DNA from: Rubellimicrobium sp. CFH 75288
Lineage (GTDB): Bacteria > Pseudomonadota > Alphaproteobacteria > Rhodobacterales > Rhodobacteraceae
DNA: 64,000 nt
Assembly: GCF_009904055.1 (NCBI RefSeq)
Contig: NZ_WYDP01000003.1
Location: forward strand, 124,001-188,000
Reading direction: 5' to 3'
The notes beneath the pieces were generated by a model. It was not told where the DNA came from and did no database searches. It was given only the letters and a program-made list of their open reading frames with translations. A program made the translations under genes and the position numbers. This document shows, piece by piece, positions 34,209 through 43,188 of this stretch (positions are counted from its first letter, which is position 1; each line of letters begins with the position of its first letter).

Positions 34209-35473
34209 GCCCCGAAGGCGCCGAGCGCCGCCGCCAGGGCGGGGTCGCGCGCGGCCCGGACCTCCTGCGGCTCGCCGGCGGCGGCGGCCTCCCAGGCGGC
34301 GCGCAGCGCGGCCACGCCGGCTTCGGGGCCGTGGGGATGGCCCATGATCCCGCCCCCCGTGAGATACATCAGGTCGTCCGAGCCGAGCCGCCGGAGCGTG
34401 TCGGGCACCTGCCGCACCGTCTGGCCGGAGGAAAAGACGGGCATGGCCAGGCAGGGCCGGTCGGCGGACATCGGGCGCAGGCATTCGCGCGCCGACTCCA
34501 TCACGCTGTCGTCGTCCTCGCAGAACTTGTTGCGCAGGCCGTTGACATGCATGTGGTCCGCCCCGGCCAGGCGCCAGATCTTCTGCCAGGCGACATAGGA
34601 CCAGCCCAGCAGCGGATGACGCGACAGCGCGCCCCAGCCCGCGCGATGGGCGTGCACCGCCAGCGGCGTGTGCCGCGCCAGGTCGATGAAGCCCGACAGG
34701 CCGGCCGCGTTGAGCACGACCATGACGCAGGTGCCGCCCGCGCGCTCCACCGCATCCGCCCGCCGGCGCATCTCGTCGATCTCGCCCGTCAGGTTGAAGG
34801 CATACATCAGCCGTCGCCCCCGCCGGTCCTCGAGGTCGCGCACGGCGCGCATGACGGCCGCCACGCGATCCTCGAAGGGGCAGATCGGCCCGTCGGCCTG
34901 AAGCTCGTCGTCCTTGACGAAGTCGAGCCCAGCCTCGCCCAGACGGCGCACGAGGTCGGCCACCTCGGCAGGGCCGAGGCCCACGCTCGGCTTGACGATC
35001 GTGCCGAGGATGGGGCCGTGCCGCACCCCCGTCAGCGCCCGCGTCCCGTCAGGGCCGTGGCGCGGTCCGGGATAGCGGGCGAAGAAGGCGGGCGGCAGCT
35101 CGATGTCGAGGATGCGCAGACCCGAAAACTGGCCCAGCTCGAACAGGTTGCCTCCGACCGTCGTCACCAGGTTGGGCAGGGACGGACCCAGATTGCCGAG
35201 CGGCCAGGACAGTTCGACCTCCGCCCGGCGGATGGGGCGGCCGGCCTCGCGCCGCGCGCCGGGCAGGGAGGGGGCGGGGACCTCGCCCCGCTCCTCGATC
35301 CGCTCGACCTGCGCGCCGGCCCGCGCCTTGAGCTCGGGCGTCTCGCCCTCCACGGCGACAAAGGTGCCCGAGGATTGCTCGCCCGCCATCACCGCGGCCG
35401 CCTCGGCCACGTCCACGCCCGTCTCGATCAGGTAGCGCGCCCGGATGCGCTGCCGTGCCGGATCCCTGTCCAT
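34205..35473 (-). CDS. RuBisCO-like protein, probably acting on 3-oxo-isoapionate 4-phosphate
   Basis: 422 residues of the RuBisCO large-subunit superfamily. The metal site is intact: K187, D189 and E190 in LDFVKDDE match the carbamylated Lys, Asp and Glu of RuBisCO, and K161 in TIVKPSVG matches the active-site lysine. HMHVNGLRNKF stands for the His-containing loop, and PVFSSGQTV for the phosphate-binding loop. The loop-6 lysine needed for carboxylation is not visible, so it should not fix CO2. Family members in this gene setting are decarboxylases (OiaX) or transcarboxylase/hydrolases (OiaT); I cannot tell which. Confidence 0.82.
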   Translation of the reverse strand: MDRDPARQRIRARYLIETGVDVAEAAAVMAGEQSSGTFVAVEGETPELKARAGAQVERIEERGEVPAPSLPGARREAGRPIRRAEVELSWPLGNLGPSLPNLVTTVGGNLFELGQFSGLRILDIELPPAFFARYPGPRHGPDGTRALTGVRHGPILGTIVKPSVGLGPAEVADLVRRLGEAGLDFVKDDELQADGPICPFEDRVAAVMRAVRDLEDRRGRRLMYAFNLTGEIDEMRRRADAVERAGGTCVMVVLNAAGLSGFIDLARHTPLAVHAHRAGWGALSRHPLLGWSYVAWQKIWRLAGADHMHVNGLRNKFCEDDDSVMESARECLRPMSADRPCLAMPVFSSGQTVRQVPDTLRRLGSDDLMYLTGGGIMGHPHGPEAGVAALRAAWEAAAAGEPQEVRAARDPALAAALGAFGA

Positions 35474-35484
35474 CGCTCCTCCGC

Positions 35485-37272
35485 TCAGGTCTCGCCCCAG
35501 GCCGCAGCGAAGGGGCCCAGCCGGACCCGGTCGGTCCGCTCCATGGCCCCGTCGCCGGGCGGCCCCGCCCGCAGGGGCGCGGGCAGCGCGATGCGGCGCT
35601 CCCGCGCGGTCAGGTTCGCCAGCAGGACCCGGAATCCTTCCGGCCCCTCCGTCGCCACGGCGGCGATCCCGTCGGGGACCTCGGTCCGGCGCCGGGCCCG
35701 GCCGGCCAGAGTCCCCAGCCGGCGCACGACCGCCGCCAGCGGCGAGGGCCGTCCGTCCGGGCCCAGAAGGCCCAGCGGCCCGCGCGGCGCGGCCAGCGCG
35801 AGGCGCTCCACGGGGTGGCCCTCGGTCGCGGCGAGCACGCCCACGGCGAAGGCCGCACCGAAGGGGGCGGCATGGCGCGGGTCCTCTCCGGCCATGGCGA
35901 CCCGGCCGCGCGCCGGGTTGGGCACGAGGCGGCTGCCGTAGGGGTTGGTGCGCATGGGAATCGCGCAAAGACCGAGCCGCAGGGGCCGTCCCCCGGCCAG
36001 TCGCGCGGCCGAGGCGTGGATCATCGGCAGCGCCTCCAGCGTCTGCATCACGGAGGCATCGTCGGCGGCATGGACGATGGCGGTGGTCGCGTAGGTGACA
36101 AAGGCCGCCTCGGGGTCGAGGCGGGGCAGCCGGTTGAGTTCGGTGAAGTTGGTGAGCACCCCCGCCCCGACCGGCACGCCGGGCAACGCCGCCCGCAGGA
36201 GCGCCGCCGCCTCGGCCGGACCGAGGCCCGGCGGGAACGGACCGCCGGGCTGATGGCTGGCAAGCCAGGCCGCCGGCAGGGCGGTGGCCGAGGCGGGCCG
36301 CGCCCCGCCAAGCGCAGGGCCCAGGGCGGCCAGGACGCGCGCCGCAGCGGGCGCCTCGTCCGGCAGGATCAGTTCGAGTTCGGGCGCCGGGTGCGCCGCC
36401 ATCGCCTCGGCCAGAGGGCCGGTCCAGTCCCCGACCCGCAGATCGAGGCGCAGAAGGCGCGGCAGGTCGGGCAGAACGCTCCGGTCCTCCCAGCCCGGCT
36501 CGGTGGCGAGCGCGACGGTCGGCATCCGCCCCGCCGCCTCGCCCAGGACCAGCCGGTCGTCCGGCCCGCGCCCGGCCCGCCCGCTGCCCCGGTCCTCGAC
36601 GACCAGCAGGACGGACTGCTCCCAGGTTGCGTCGGCGGCGATGTCGAAGGGGCGGGGGAGCGCGAGCGGCCGGCCATAGGTCTTGAAGGACGCATCCGAC
36701 CAGTTGCGCTGGTCCTCCATCTCGAACACCTCGCCCCGGAAGGCCAGATCCAGCGTCAGCCCGTCCAGCGTCCAGCGCAGACCGGCGATGTCCCGTGCGG
36801 GCTGGTCCGGCCGGATCAGCCGGGGAAAGGTCGTCTCCTCGCTCGTGCCGTCGGGGTGACGCACGGCGAGCGGCCGGCCGGCCTCGGCCGCGACGGGATG
36901 GAGGACGACCAGGCTCGCGCGATTGGTCCGCAGGGGCGCCAGCGCACGGAACGCCACGCGCGCCTCGAGCCGGCCTTCCGCCCGCAGGTGGAGATCGAAG
37001 CGCCCCTCCACCGCTCCGCCAGCGGTGCGGAAGCTGCGGACATAGCGCGAGGCGGGGCCGTCCTCCTCCACCGTCTCGGACAGCGTCTCCTCGGGCCAGG
37101 TGCCCCAGTCGGGATCGCGCACGGGATGGGCCAGGCCGCGCAGCACCTCGCGCCCGTTCCAGCGCACGGCCCCGACCGCGCCGCCCGCGATTTCAACCGA
37201 CAGATGTCCGGCGCGCAGCAGCCGGGGGTGCGGGGCGGGCTCGTCCGTCCCGAACAGCTCCGCCTCGCCCAT
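35485..37272 (-). CDS. apnL: Probable D-apionate lactonase
   Basis: 595 residues from ATG 37272 (an ATG at 37299 is possible). It would hydrolyse D-apionolactone to D-apionate, the entry step before oxidoisomerisation, phosphorylation and cleavage. The recognisable family-like block is RGEVFEMEDQRNWSDASFK followed by YGRPLALPRPF; a late barrel-like half has GAGVLTNFTELNR and PMRTNPYGSRLVPNP. It precedes the RuBisCO-like gene by 11 bases. I recall this sequence type from apnL-oia clusters, but the match is by motif memory and needs a search. A GntR or LacI regulator is not present nearby. Confidence 0.65.
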   Translation of the reverse strand: MGEAELFGTDEPAPHPRLLRAGHLSVEIAGGAVGAVRWNGREVLRGLAHPVRDPDWGTWPEETLSETVEEDGPASRYVRSFRTAGGAVEGRFDLHLRAEGRLEARVAFRALAPLRTNRASLVVLHPVAAEAGRPLAVRHPDGTSEETTFPRLIRPDQPARDIAGLRWTLDGLTLDLAFRGEVFEMEDQRNWSDASFKTYGRPLALPRPFDIAADATWEQSVLLVVEDRGSGRAGRGPDDRLVLGEAAGRMPTVALATEPGWEDRSVLPDLPRLLRLDLRVGDWTGPLAEAMAAHPAPELELILPDEAPAAARVLAALGPALGGARPASATALPAAWLASHQPGGPFPPGLGPAEAAALLRAALPGVPVGAGVLTNFTELNRLPRLDPEAAFVTYATTAIVHAADDASVMQTLEALPMIHASAARLAGGRPLRLGLCAIPMRTNPYGSRLVPNPARGRVAMAGEDPRHAAPFGAAFAVGVLAATEGHPVERLALAAPRGPLGLLGPDGRPSPLAAVVRRLGTLAGRARRRTEVPDGIAAVATEGPEGFRVLLANLTARERRIALPAPLRAGPPGDGAMERTDRVRLGPFAAAWGET

Positions 37273-37320
37273 CCCGTCACCCCCTGTCAGCCCCCTCATC
37301 ACCTCATCATACCAGCAGGT

Positions 37321-37343
37321 CGTGCGCAACGGGGTGACGCACG
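37321..37343. promoter_or_regulatory. Inverted repeat upstream of the apionate-type operon
   Basis: CGTGCG and CGCACG form an inverted repeat with an 11-base spacer, ending 49 bases upstream of the apnL start. Beside it, on the minus strand, GAAACGTT and GAAACCGTT repeat at about 37350-37370, in the most A/T-rich part of the gap. An operator or promoter is plausible, but the regulator is unknown. Confidence 0.3.
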
Positions 37344-37444
37344 AGGCGTCAACGGTTTCTTAACGTTTCCCTGTCATGAAGAAGGCGGGACGGGGCCGGT
37401 CCGATTCGGGGCCGCCGGGCCGGGGCGGGGGCCGGGCGCGCCGC

Positions 37445-38857
37445 TCAGGTGCCGCAGAACGTGCGCAGCACGCGCTCCTCCTCGCGCGGGGGGGCGCGCA
37501 GCGGATCGTGGGCCGGGTCGGGGTCGAAGGGGCGGGACAGCGCCGCGCGCAGCGTCTCGAGCGGGGCCAGGTCCCCCGCCTCGGCCGCGGCGATCATCGC
37601 CTCGATACGGTGGTTGCGGGGGATGATCGCGGGGTTCGCGGCGCGCATGCGGGCGCGGTCGGGGTCCTGTGCCGTCCAGGCCGCGTGCCAGTCGCCCCAT
37701 TCGGGCAGGGCGGCAAGCGCCTCGGGCACGGGCGCCTCCTCGCTCAGGGCGCGGAAGGTGAGGGTGAAGTCCGCCCCCGCGGCGGCCATCAGGTCCAGAA
37801 GCCGCACCGCCAGCGGGCGTGCCTGCGGCGAGTCCTCCGGCAGGCCGATCTTGGCGGCGAAGCGGCGGTTCCATTCGGCCTCGAACAGCGGCGCGAATCC
37901 CTGAACTGCTTCGGTCGCCTCGGGGATGGCCGCCTCGCCTCCCATCAGCGGCAGGAGCGCCGAGGCGAACTGGGCGAGGTTCCAGGCCGCGATGCCCGGC
38001 TGCCGGCCATAGGCATAGCGCCCCCAGGCGTCGATGGAGGAGAACACGGCATCGGGGTGATAGGCGTCGAGAAAGGCGCAGGGCCCGTAATCGATCGTCT
38101 CGCCCGAGATTGCGGTGTTGTCGGTGTTCATGACCCCGTGGACGAAACCGACCGCCATCCAGTCGGCCACCAGCCGCGCCTGCGCCGCGACGGTCGCGCG
38201 CAGCAGGCCCATGGGACCCTCGGCCTGCGGGTGGTGGCGGGCGATGGCGTGCTCGCACAGGAGGCGCAGCGCCTCCTCGTCGCCGCGGGCGGCGAAGAAC
38301 TGGAAGGTGCCCACGCGGATGTGGCTGGCCGCGACCCGCACGAGGATGGCGCCGGGCAGCGCCCGCTCGCGCCGGACGGTCTCGCCCGTGGCGAGCGCGG
38401 CCAGGGCGCGGGTGGTCGGAATGCCGAGCGCGGCCATCGCCTCGGAGACGACGAACTCGCGCAGGACCGGACCCAGCCAGGCGCGCCCGTCCCCCATGCG
38501 CGAGAAGGGGGTGCGCCCCGCGCCCTTGAGCTGGATGTCGCGCCGCCGGCCGTGGCGGTCCACGACTTCGCCCAGAAGGATCGCGCGCCCGTCGCCCAGA
38601 CGGGGGACCCAGCCGCCGAACTGGTGGCCCGCATAAGCTTGCGCCAGCGGCTCGGCCCCGTCGGGGACCGCGTTGCCGGCGAGGGCGGCGACCCCCTCCT
38701 CGGAGGCGAGCGCGTCCGCGTCGAGGCCCAGCTCCTCGGCCAGGGGGCGGTTGAGCGCGAGAAGGCGCGGCGCCGCCACGGGAACCGGCGGTTGGCGCAC
38801 GAAGAACCGCTCGGGCAGGCGGGCATAGCTGTTGTCGAAGGGCAGGCGCAGCGTCAT
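37445..38857 (-). CDS. selO: Protein adenylyltransferase SelO (YdiU)
   Basis: 470 residues. SelO is a pseudokinase-fold enzyme that transfers AMP to protein Ser/Thr/Tyr, linked to redox stress. Blocks: [18 protein letters not shown] (nucleotide loop), [37 protein letters not shown] (catalytic Asp and metal Asn) and [11 protein letters not shown] (metal Asp). The C-terminal end is RTFCGT, with cysteine near the position where some eukaryotic homologues carry selenocysteine. Its ATG overlaps the stop of the upstream membrane protein gene by four bases. Confidence 0.95.
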   Translation of the reverse strand: MTLRLPFDNSYARLPERFFVRQPPVPVAAPRLLALNRPLAEELGLDADALASEEGVAALAGNAVPDGAEPLAQAYAGHQFGGWVPRLGDGRAILLGEVVDRHGRRRDIQLKGAGRTPFSRMGDGRAWLGPVLREFVVSEAMAALGIPTTRALAALATGETVRRERALPGAILVRVAASHIRVGTFQFFAARGDEEALRLLCEHAIARHHPQAEGPMGLLRATVAAQARLVADWMAVGFVHGVMNTDNTAISGETIDYGPCAFLDAYHPDAVFSSIDAWGRYAYGRQPGIAAWNLAQFASALLPLMGGEAAIPEATEAVQGFAPLFEAEWNRRFAAKIGLPEDSPQARPLAVRLLDLMAAAGADFTLTFRALSEEAPVPEALAALPEWGDWHAAWTAQDPDRARMRAANPAIIPRNHRIEAMIAAAEAGDLAPLETLRAALSRPFDPDPAHDPLRAPPREEERVLRTFCGT

Positions 38858-39690
38858 GGCCCCGATGTAGGCGCCCCCTGCGCCGGGTCCAACGGGCCGG
38901 GATCGCTGACCTCCAGCCGTCGCAGGAAGACGGGGACGAGCGCGAGAGGGCCCAGCCCCATCAGCGCATAGAGCGCGACCTCGGCCGGATCGACGGGGAG
39001 GCCAGTCCAGCGCGGCGCGACCAGGGTGCCGATCAGCACGGACAGCCCGAGCACCCCCGTCTTCATCAGCGCCGGGACGGCGAACAGGTCGCCCAGGGGG
39101 TGGCGCCGCCACAGCAGGCCCGCGCCGACCGCGATCAGCGGCAGCGCGAAGGCGAGGTCGAGAACGAAGATCGCGTGCCCGTCGCGCGCGATGCCGGTGG
39201 CGAGAGCAGGGGCGAGCATCGCGCTCCAGAGCGTGCCGAAGAGGAGCACGAGCGCCGCCAGGAGGGCCGCGAGACGCCGCGGCGGCGGGCGCGGGCCGGC
39301 CGGGCGGACCGCCTCCGGGCGCACATGGCGCACGAACAGCACCGCCGCCCCGGTCGAGAGGGCGAGAATGGCGACATAGAGGGGAAAGAGCGGCGTCACC
39401 ACCCGGTCGAACGCATAAAGGCCATAGGCGTAGATCAGGTATCCCACGAAGCCCATCCAGGGCAGCCACGCGATGGGCCGGCCTCGCCGGATCAGCCGGT
39501 CGCAGACGAGGAGCCCCGGCGCGGCGAGCAGCGTCACGAGATCCTGGCTCCAGGCGCCCGAGCGCAACGCAGGCGGCACGGCGGGCACATAGATCGCAGA
39601 CCACAGCAGCCCCGCCGCCCCCGCGACGAAGGCGAGCAGGGCGGCCCAAGCCCCAAGGGCGAGAGGCAGGCGGGCGGCATCATGCGGCAT
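38854..39690 (-). CDS. Multi-pass integral membrane protein of unknown function
   Basis: 278 residues from ATG 39690, with about eight hydrophobic segments. Two similar halves may exist: [20 protein letters not shown] with [16 protein letters not shown], and [20 protein letters not shown] with [17 protein letters not shown]. The loop around residue 150 is basic and proline rich ([17 protein letters not shown]). No named family is recognised. It is translationally coupled to selO (ATGA overlap), which suggests a shared role, possibly in envelope or redox stress; that is inference. Confidence 0.75.
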   Translation of the reverse strand: MPHDAARLPLALGAWAALLAFVAGAAGLLWSAIYVPAVPPALRSGAWSQDLVTLLAAPGLLVCDRLIRRGRPIAWLPWMGFVGYLIYAYGLYAFDRVVTPLFPLYVAILALSTGAAVLFVRHVRPEAVRPAGPRPPPRRLAALLAALVLLFGTLWSAMLAPALATGIARDGHAIFVLDLAFALPLIAVGAGLLWRRHPLGDLFAVPALMKTGVLGLSVLIGTLVAPRWTGLPVDPAEVALYALMGLGPLALVPVFLRRLEVSDPGPLDPAQGAPTSGP

Positions 39691-39763
39691 GGCGGGGCTC
39701 CGGCGGGTGTCGTGCCGTCCATGCCTCCGGGCCGCCGTGCCCCGCCTTGATCCAGCGCAAGGA

Positions 39764-40699
39764 TCAGAGACGGCCGATCCGGTCCACCAGCAGGTTGAAC
39801 AGGCCGTCGGCATCCACCTCGCGCAGCCAGTTGGCGTTGGGCGTCCGACCCGAGACACGCCACCAGTCGGCCACGGTCATCCCGCGCGTCAGGTCGCTTG
39901 CCGTCTCCACCTCGACATTGATGTGGCGGCCCTTGAACAGGTCGGGCCGGATCAGCCAGGCGATGACGCAGGGATCGTGCAGCGGCCCGCCCTCGCTGCC
40001 GTACTTCTCCACGTCGAAGCGCTCGAAGAAGTCGAGCCATCCCGCCACGGCCTGCCCGACCGGGGTGCCGAGATGGCGGAAGCGGTCGATCCGGTGCGGC
40101 GTCGTCAGGGCCTTGTGGGTGACGTCGAGGGGCACGATCGTGACCGGCAGGCCCGAGCGCAGCACCGTCTGGGCCGCCTCGGGGTCCACGAAGATGTTGA
40201 ACTCGGCCGCCGGCGTGATGTTGCCCCCTTCGAAGAAGCCGCCGCCCATCAGCACGATCTGCTGGACGCGGCCGACCACGTCCGGTGCCCGGCGGAAGGC
40301 GGTGGCGAGATTGGTGAGCGGCCCCAGCGCGCAGAGGGTGACGGTGCCGGCAGGCTCCGTGCGCAGGGTCTCGATCAGCACGTCCACGGCGTGGCGCTCC
40401 CCGAGCGGGAGGGAAGGGTCCGGCAGGTCGGCGCCGTCGAGGCCGGTGCGGCCGTGGACATGCTCGGCCGTGACCAGCGCGCGCTCGAGCGGCCGGTCGC
40501 AGCCGGCGAAGACGGGGACCGTGCGCCCGGCCAGCTCCACCGCGACGCGGGCGTTGCGCGCGGTCAGGGGCAGGGGCACGTTGCCCGCGACCGCCGTGAT
40601 GGCGAGCACCTCGAGCTCGGGCGAGGCCAGCGCGAGCAGGATCGCCACGGCATCGTCCTGCCCCGGATCGGTGTCGATGATGATCTTGCGCGGCCCCAT
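39764..40699 (-). CDS. Inosine-uridine preferring nucleoside hydrolase family protein
   Basis: 311 residues, start ATG 40699 with ribosome binding site GGGAGGA. The N-terminal calcium site IIIDTDPGQDDAVAIL is diagnostic; a second metal/ribose region is GPLTNLA, and the catalytic-end motif is LHDPCVIAWL. These enzymes split nucleosides into base and ribose. NITPAAEFNIFVDPEAAQTV is typical of the RihA/RihB group. No signal peptide, so it is cytosolic. A perfect 14-base palindrome lies 17 bases upstream and could be an operator. Confidence 0.93.
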   Translation of the reverse strand: MGPRKIIIDTDPGQDDAVAILLALASPELEVLAITAVAGNVPLPLTARNARVAVELAGRTVPVFAGCDRPLERALVTAEHVHGRTGLDGADLPDPSLPLGERHAVDVLIETLRTEPAGTVTLCALGPLTNLATAFRRAPDVVGRVQQIVLMGGGFFEGGNITPAAEFNIFVDPEAAQTVLRSGLPVTIVPLDVTHKALTTPHRIDRFRHLGTPVGQAVAGWLDFFERFDVEKYGSEGGPLHDPCVIAWLIRPDLFKGRHINVEVETASDLTRGMTVADWWRVSGRTPNANWLREVDADGLFNLLVDRIGRL

Positions 40700-40715
40700 C
40701 CGGCGTCCTCCCTGC

Positions 40716-40729
40716 TGAGTGCCCACTCA
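40716..40729. promoter_or_regulatory. Palindrome upstream of the nucleoside hydrolase
   Basis: TGAGTG-CC-CACTCA is a perfect inverted repeat of the size used by TetR- or AcrR-type repressors. It overlaps the region just before the ribosome binding site of the minus-strand gene, and it also lies in front of the plus-strand gene at 40825. The regulator is not in the window. Confidence 0.4.
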
Positions 40730-40824
40730 AGCACCGCGCCGGGCCGAGGGAAAGGGGCGCCCCTTGCGGCAGGGGCAGGCCGGCTCCATCTGGCCGTTGC
40801 AGAGAGCGCGGCAGGGAGGCGGCG

Positions 40825-41421
40825 ATGCGGGTGGCGGTGTTCGGCGCACGCGGGCGGACCGGGCGGCATGTCGTGGCCGAACTGCAGCGGCGCGGTCACG
40901 AGGTGATCGCCGTCACCCGCACCGGAGAGGCGGTCGGCGGCGCAACCGGCCTGCGGGCCGATCCGGTCTCGGGCGAGGGGGTCGCCGATGCGACCGACGC
41001 GGCGGATGCCGTCGTCTGCGCCATGACGAGCGGCCGGGGCAACCCGGCCTGTTCGCGGCTCGCCGAGGCGCTCTCGGGGCGCGTGGGGCTGCGTTATGTG
41101 ACGGTGGGCGGCGCGGCCGTGAACAGGCCCGGCGACCGCAAGGGGCTGGTCGACCGGCTGTTCGCCGGCCTCATGCACGTGGTGGCGCGGCCGGTCCTGG
41201 AAGACCGGGAACGCGAACTGGCGCTCCTCGAAGGGTCTGCCCTGCGCTGGACCATGCTCCGCCCTCCGCGTCTGCTGGATCGCGAGGCCAGGGGAACGGT
41301 CCGGCTGTCCGACGAGCGGCCCCCCGGCCTGAGCCTCGAGCGTGCCGACCTGGCGCGGGCGGTCGCGGACGCGCTCGAGGACGATGCGCTGGTCGGTCGC
41401 GCCCCGTTCGTGAGCAACTAG
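40825..41421 (+). CDS. NAD(P)-binding NmrA/atypical SDR-like protein
   Basis: 198 residues. The N-terminal dinucleotide motif is MRVAVFGARGRTGRHVVAEL, in the form GxxGxxG used by NmrA-like and BVR-B-like proteins. LRYVTVGGAAVNRPG and a central WTMLRPPRL match atypical SDRs that lack the YxxxK dehydrogenase pair. It may be a reductase or a redox sensor. It ends in TAG directly before the ATG of the DsbA-like gene (no spacing), so the two are probably co-translated. RBS GGGAGGCGGCG. Confidence 0.8.
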   Translation: MRVAVFGARGRTGRHVVAELQRRGHEVIAVTRTGEAVGGATGLRADPVSGEGVADATDAADAVVCAMTSGRGNPACSRLAEALSGRVGLRYVTVGGAAVNRPGDRKGLVDRLFAGLMHVVARPVLEDRERELALLEGSALRWTMLRPPRLLDREARGTVRLSDERPPGLSLERADLARAVADALEDDALVGRAPFVSN

Positions 41422-42024
41422 ATGGCCGAGATCCTCTACGGCTTCGATCCGCTCTGCGGCTGGTGCTACGGGATCGTGCCCGCCATCCGCCGCGTCGCCC
41501 GCGACCATCCCGGCCTGCCGATCCGCGTGGTGATGGCAGGGCTCGTCTCGGGAGAGCGGATCGGGCCCTACAGGGCGATGGAAGGCTATATCCGCAGCGC
41601 GAGCGAGCGGCTGCGGGCCGTGACGGGCCGCGCCCCCTCGGGAGCCTTCTTCGATCTGATCCGGAGGGACGATGTGCGCGGCGACAGCGGCCCTCCCTGC
41701 ATCGCCATCGCCCATGTCGCGGGTCATGCGCCCGACCGGGCGGTGGAGTTTGCCCATGCGGTCATCGAGGCGCATTTCGAGCAGGGCGCGGACCTCAACC
41801 GGCCCGAGACCTATGCGCCGCTCCTGAAGGCGGCGGGGGTGGAGGCGCCGCTGCCCGCCCTCGACGACCGGGCTCTGGCCGAATCGGTGTGGGAGGCCGG
41901 GCGGCGCATCGGCATCCGGTCCTTTCCGACGCTTGCGGTGGTGCGCAACGGCCGCGCGCGCGTCCTGCCGGCCGAATACGACCCCGCGCGCCTCTCCGCC
42001 CTGGTGGGGCAGGCGACCGCTTGA
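41422..42024 (+). CDS. DsbA/FrnE-like thioredoxin-fold oxidoreductase
   Basis: 200 residues, with C12 and C15 in DPLCGWCYG as the CxxC site. The cis-proline loop is RSFPTLAV. The helical insertion (about 60-150) is typical of the FrnE branch of the DsbA superfamily. No signal peptide is seen, so it is cytoplasmic, unlike periplasmic DsbA. Its ATG follows the stop of the NmrA-like gene without a gap. The substrate is unknown. Thiol oxidation, isomerisation or glutathione-linked activity is possible. Confidence 0.85.
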   Translation: MAEILYGFDPLCGWCYGIVPAIRRVARDHPGLPIRVVMAGLVSGERIGPYRAMEGYIRSASERLRAVTGRAPSGAFFDLIRRDDVRGDSGPPCIAIAHVAGHAPDRAVEFAHAVIEAHFEQGADLNRPETYAPLLKAAGVEAPLPALDDRALAESVWEAGRRIGIRSFPTLAVVRNGRARVLPAEYDPARLSALVGQATA

Positions 42025-42074
42025 CTGTGGCATCTGCCCTCCCCGGCGGCTAAACGGGCGCCGGAGAGGAGAGA

Positions 42075-43160
42075 GTGGTGACTCGGATCGTTCCCCAACC
42101 CGGTATCATGGACATCGCCCTCTACGAGGGAGGCGCGAGCCGCCTCGAGGGCAAGACCAACGTCCTCAAGCTGTCGTCCAACGAGAACCCCCTCGGGCCC
42201 CCCGAGGCGGCGCGCGAGGCCTTTGCCCGCGCCGCGCGCGACCTGCACCGCTACCCCTCGACCGATCATGCCGAACTGCGGGCTGCCATCGGCGAGGTCT
42301 GGGGCCTCGATCCGGGGCGGATCGTGTGCGGGGTGGGCTCGGACGAGATCATCACCTTTCTCTGCCAGGCCTATGCGGGGCCGGGCGACGAGGTGATCCA
42401 TACCGAGCACGGCTTCCTGATGTACCGCATCAGCGCGCTGGCTGCCGGCGCGACCCCGGTCGAGGTGCCCGAGCGCGACCGGACCACGGATGTGGACGCG
42501 ATCCTGGCCGCCTGCACGGCGCGTACGCGGCTGGTCTTTGTCGCCAACCCCAACAACCCGACCGGCACCATGATCGGCGAGGCCGAGCTGCGCCGCCTGG
42601 CCGAGGGACTGCCCGAGGGCGCGCTGCTCGTGCTCGACGGGGCCTATGCGGAATACGTGGAGGGCTATGACGCGGGTGCCGCGCTGATCGCCGGGCGCGA
42701 CAACGTGGTGATGACGCGGACCTTTTCCAAGATCTACGGGCTGGGGGGACTGCGGGTGGGCTGGGGCTACGGACCGCGGGCGGTCATCGACGTGCTCAAC
42801 CGCGTACGCGGCCCCTTCAACCTGTCCACCGCCGCGCTGATGGCGGCCGAGGCGGCGGTGCGCGACCGCGCCTGGGTGACGCGCTGCCGCGCCGAGAACG
42901 CGCGCTGGCGCGACTGGCTGGCGCGGACGCTGGCGGAGATGGGCGTGCCCTCGGACGTCTCGACCGCCAATTTCGTGCTGGCGCGCTTTGCCGATCCGGC
43001 CGAGGCGGAGGCCTGCGACGCCCATCTGCGCAGCGAGGGGATCATCGTGCGCCGCGTGGCAGGCTACAAGCTGCCCCATTGCCTCCGCATCACCGTGGGC
43101 GACGAGGCGTCCTGCCGGCGCGTGGCCCATGCGATCGGCCAGTTCAAGGGTGTGCGGTGA
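42075..43160 (+). CDS. hisC: Histidinol-phosphate (or aromatic) aminotransferase
   Basis: 361-residue class I/II PLP aminotransferase, starting at GTG 42075 (GTG 42078 is an alternative) with GGAGAGGAGAG in front. [10 protein letters not shown] is the N-terminal HisC signature; the PLP lysine is in [28 protein letters not shown] is the PLP-Asn block; an Arg late in CLRITVGDE binds the substrate phosphate or carboxylate. The next gene is a prephenate-type dehydrogenase, so it may serve tyrosine and phenylalanine synthesis as well as histidine. Confidence 0.93.
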   Translation: MVTRIVPQPGIMDIALYEGGASRLEGKTNVLKLSSNENPLGPPEAAREAFARAARDLHRYPSTDHAELRAAIGEVWGLDPGRIVCGVGSDEIITFLCQAYAGPGDEVIHTEHGFLMYRISALAAGATPVEVPERDRTTDVDAILAACTARTRLVFVANPNNPTGTMIGEAELRRLAEGLPEGALLVLDGAYAEYVEGYDAGAALIAGRDNVVMTRTFSKIYGLGGLRVGWGYGPRAVIDVLNRVRGPFNLSTAALMAAEAAVRDRAWVTRCRAENARWRDWLARTLAEMGVPSDVSTANFVLARFADPAEAEACDAHLRSEGIIVRRVAGYKLPHCLRITVGDEASCRRVAHAIGQFKGVR

Positions 43161-43188
43161 GGCGCGCGGCGCGCATCGGGGGCGAGCG

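Noticed and set aside
34205-35473. Carbon-fixing RuBisCO large subunit
   Set aside because: The metal site is kept, but no loop-6 lysine motif is visible, there is no small subunit or phosphoribulokinase, and the neighbours are sugar-acid genes.
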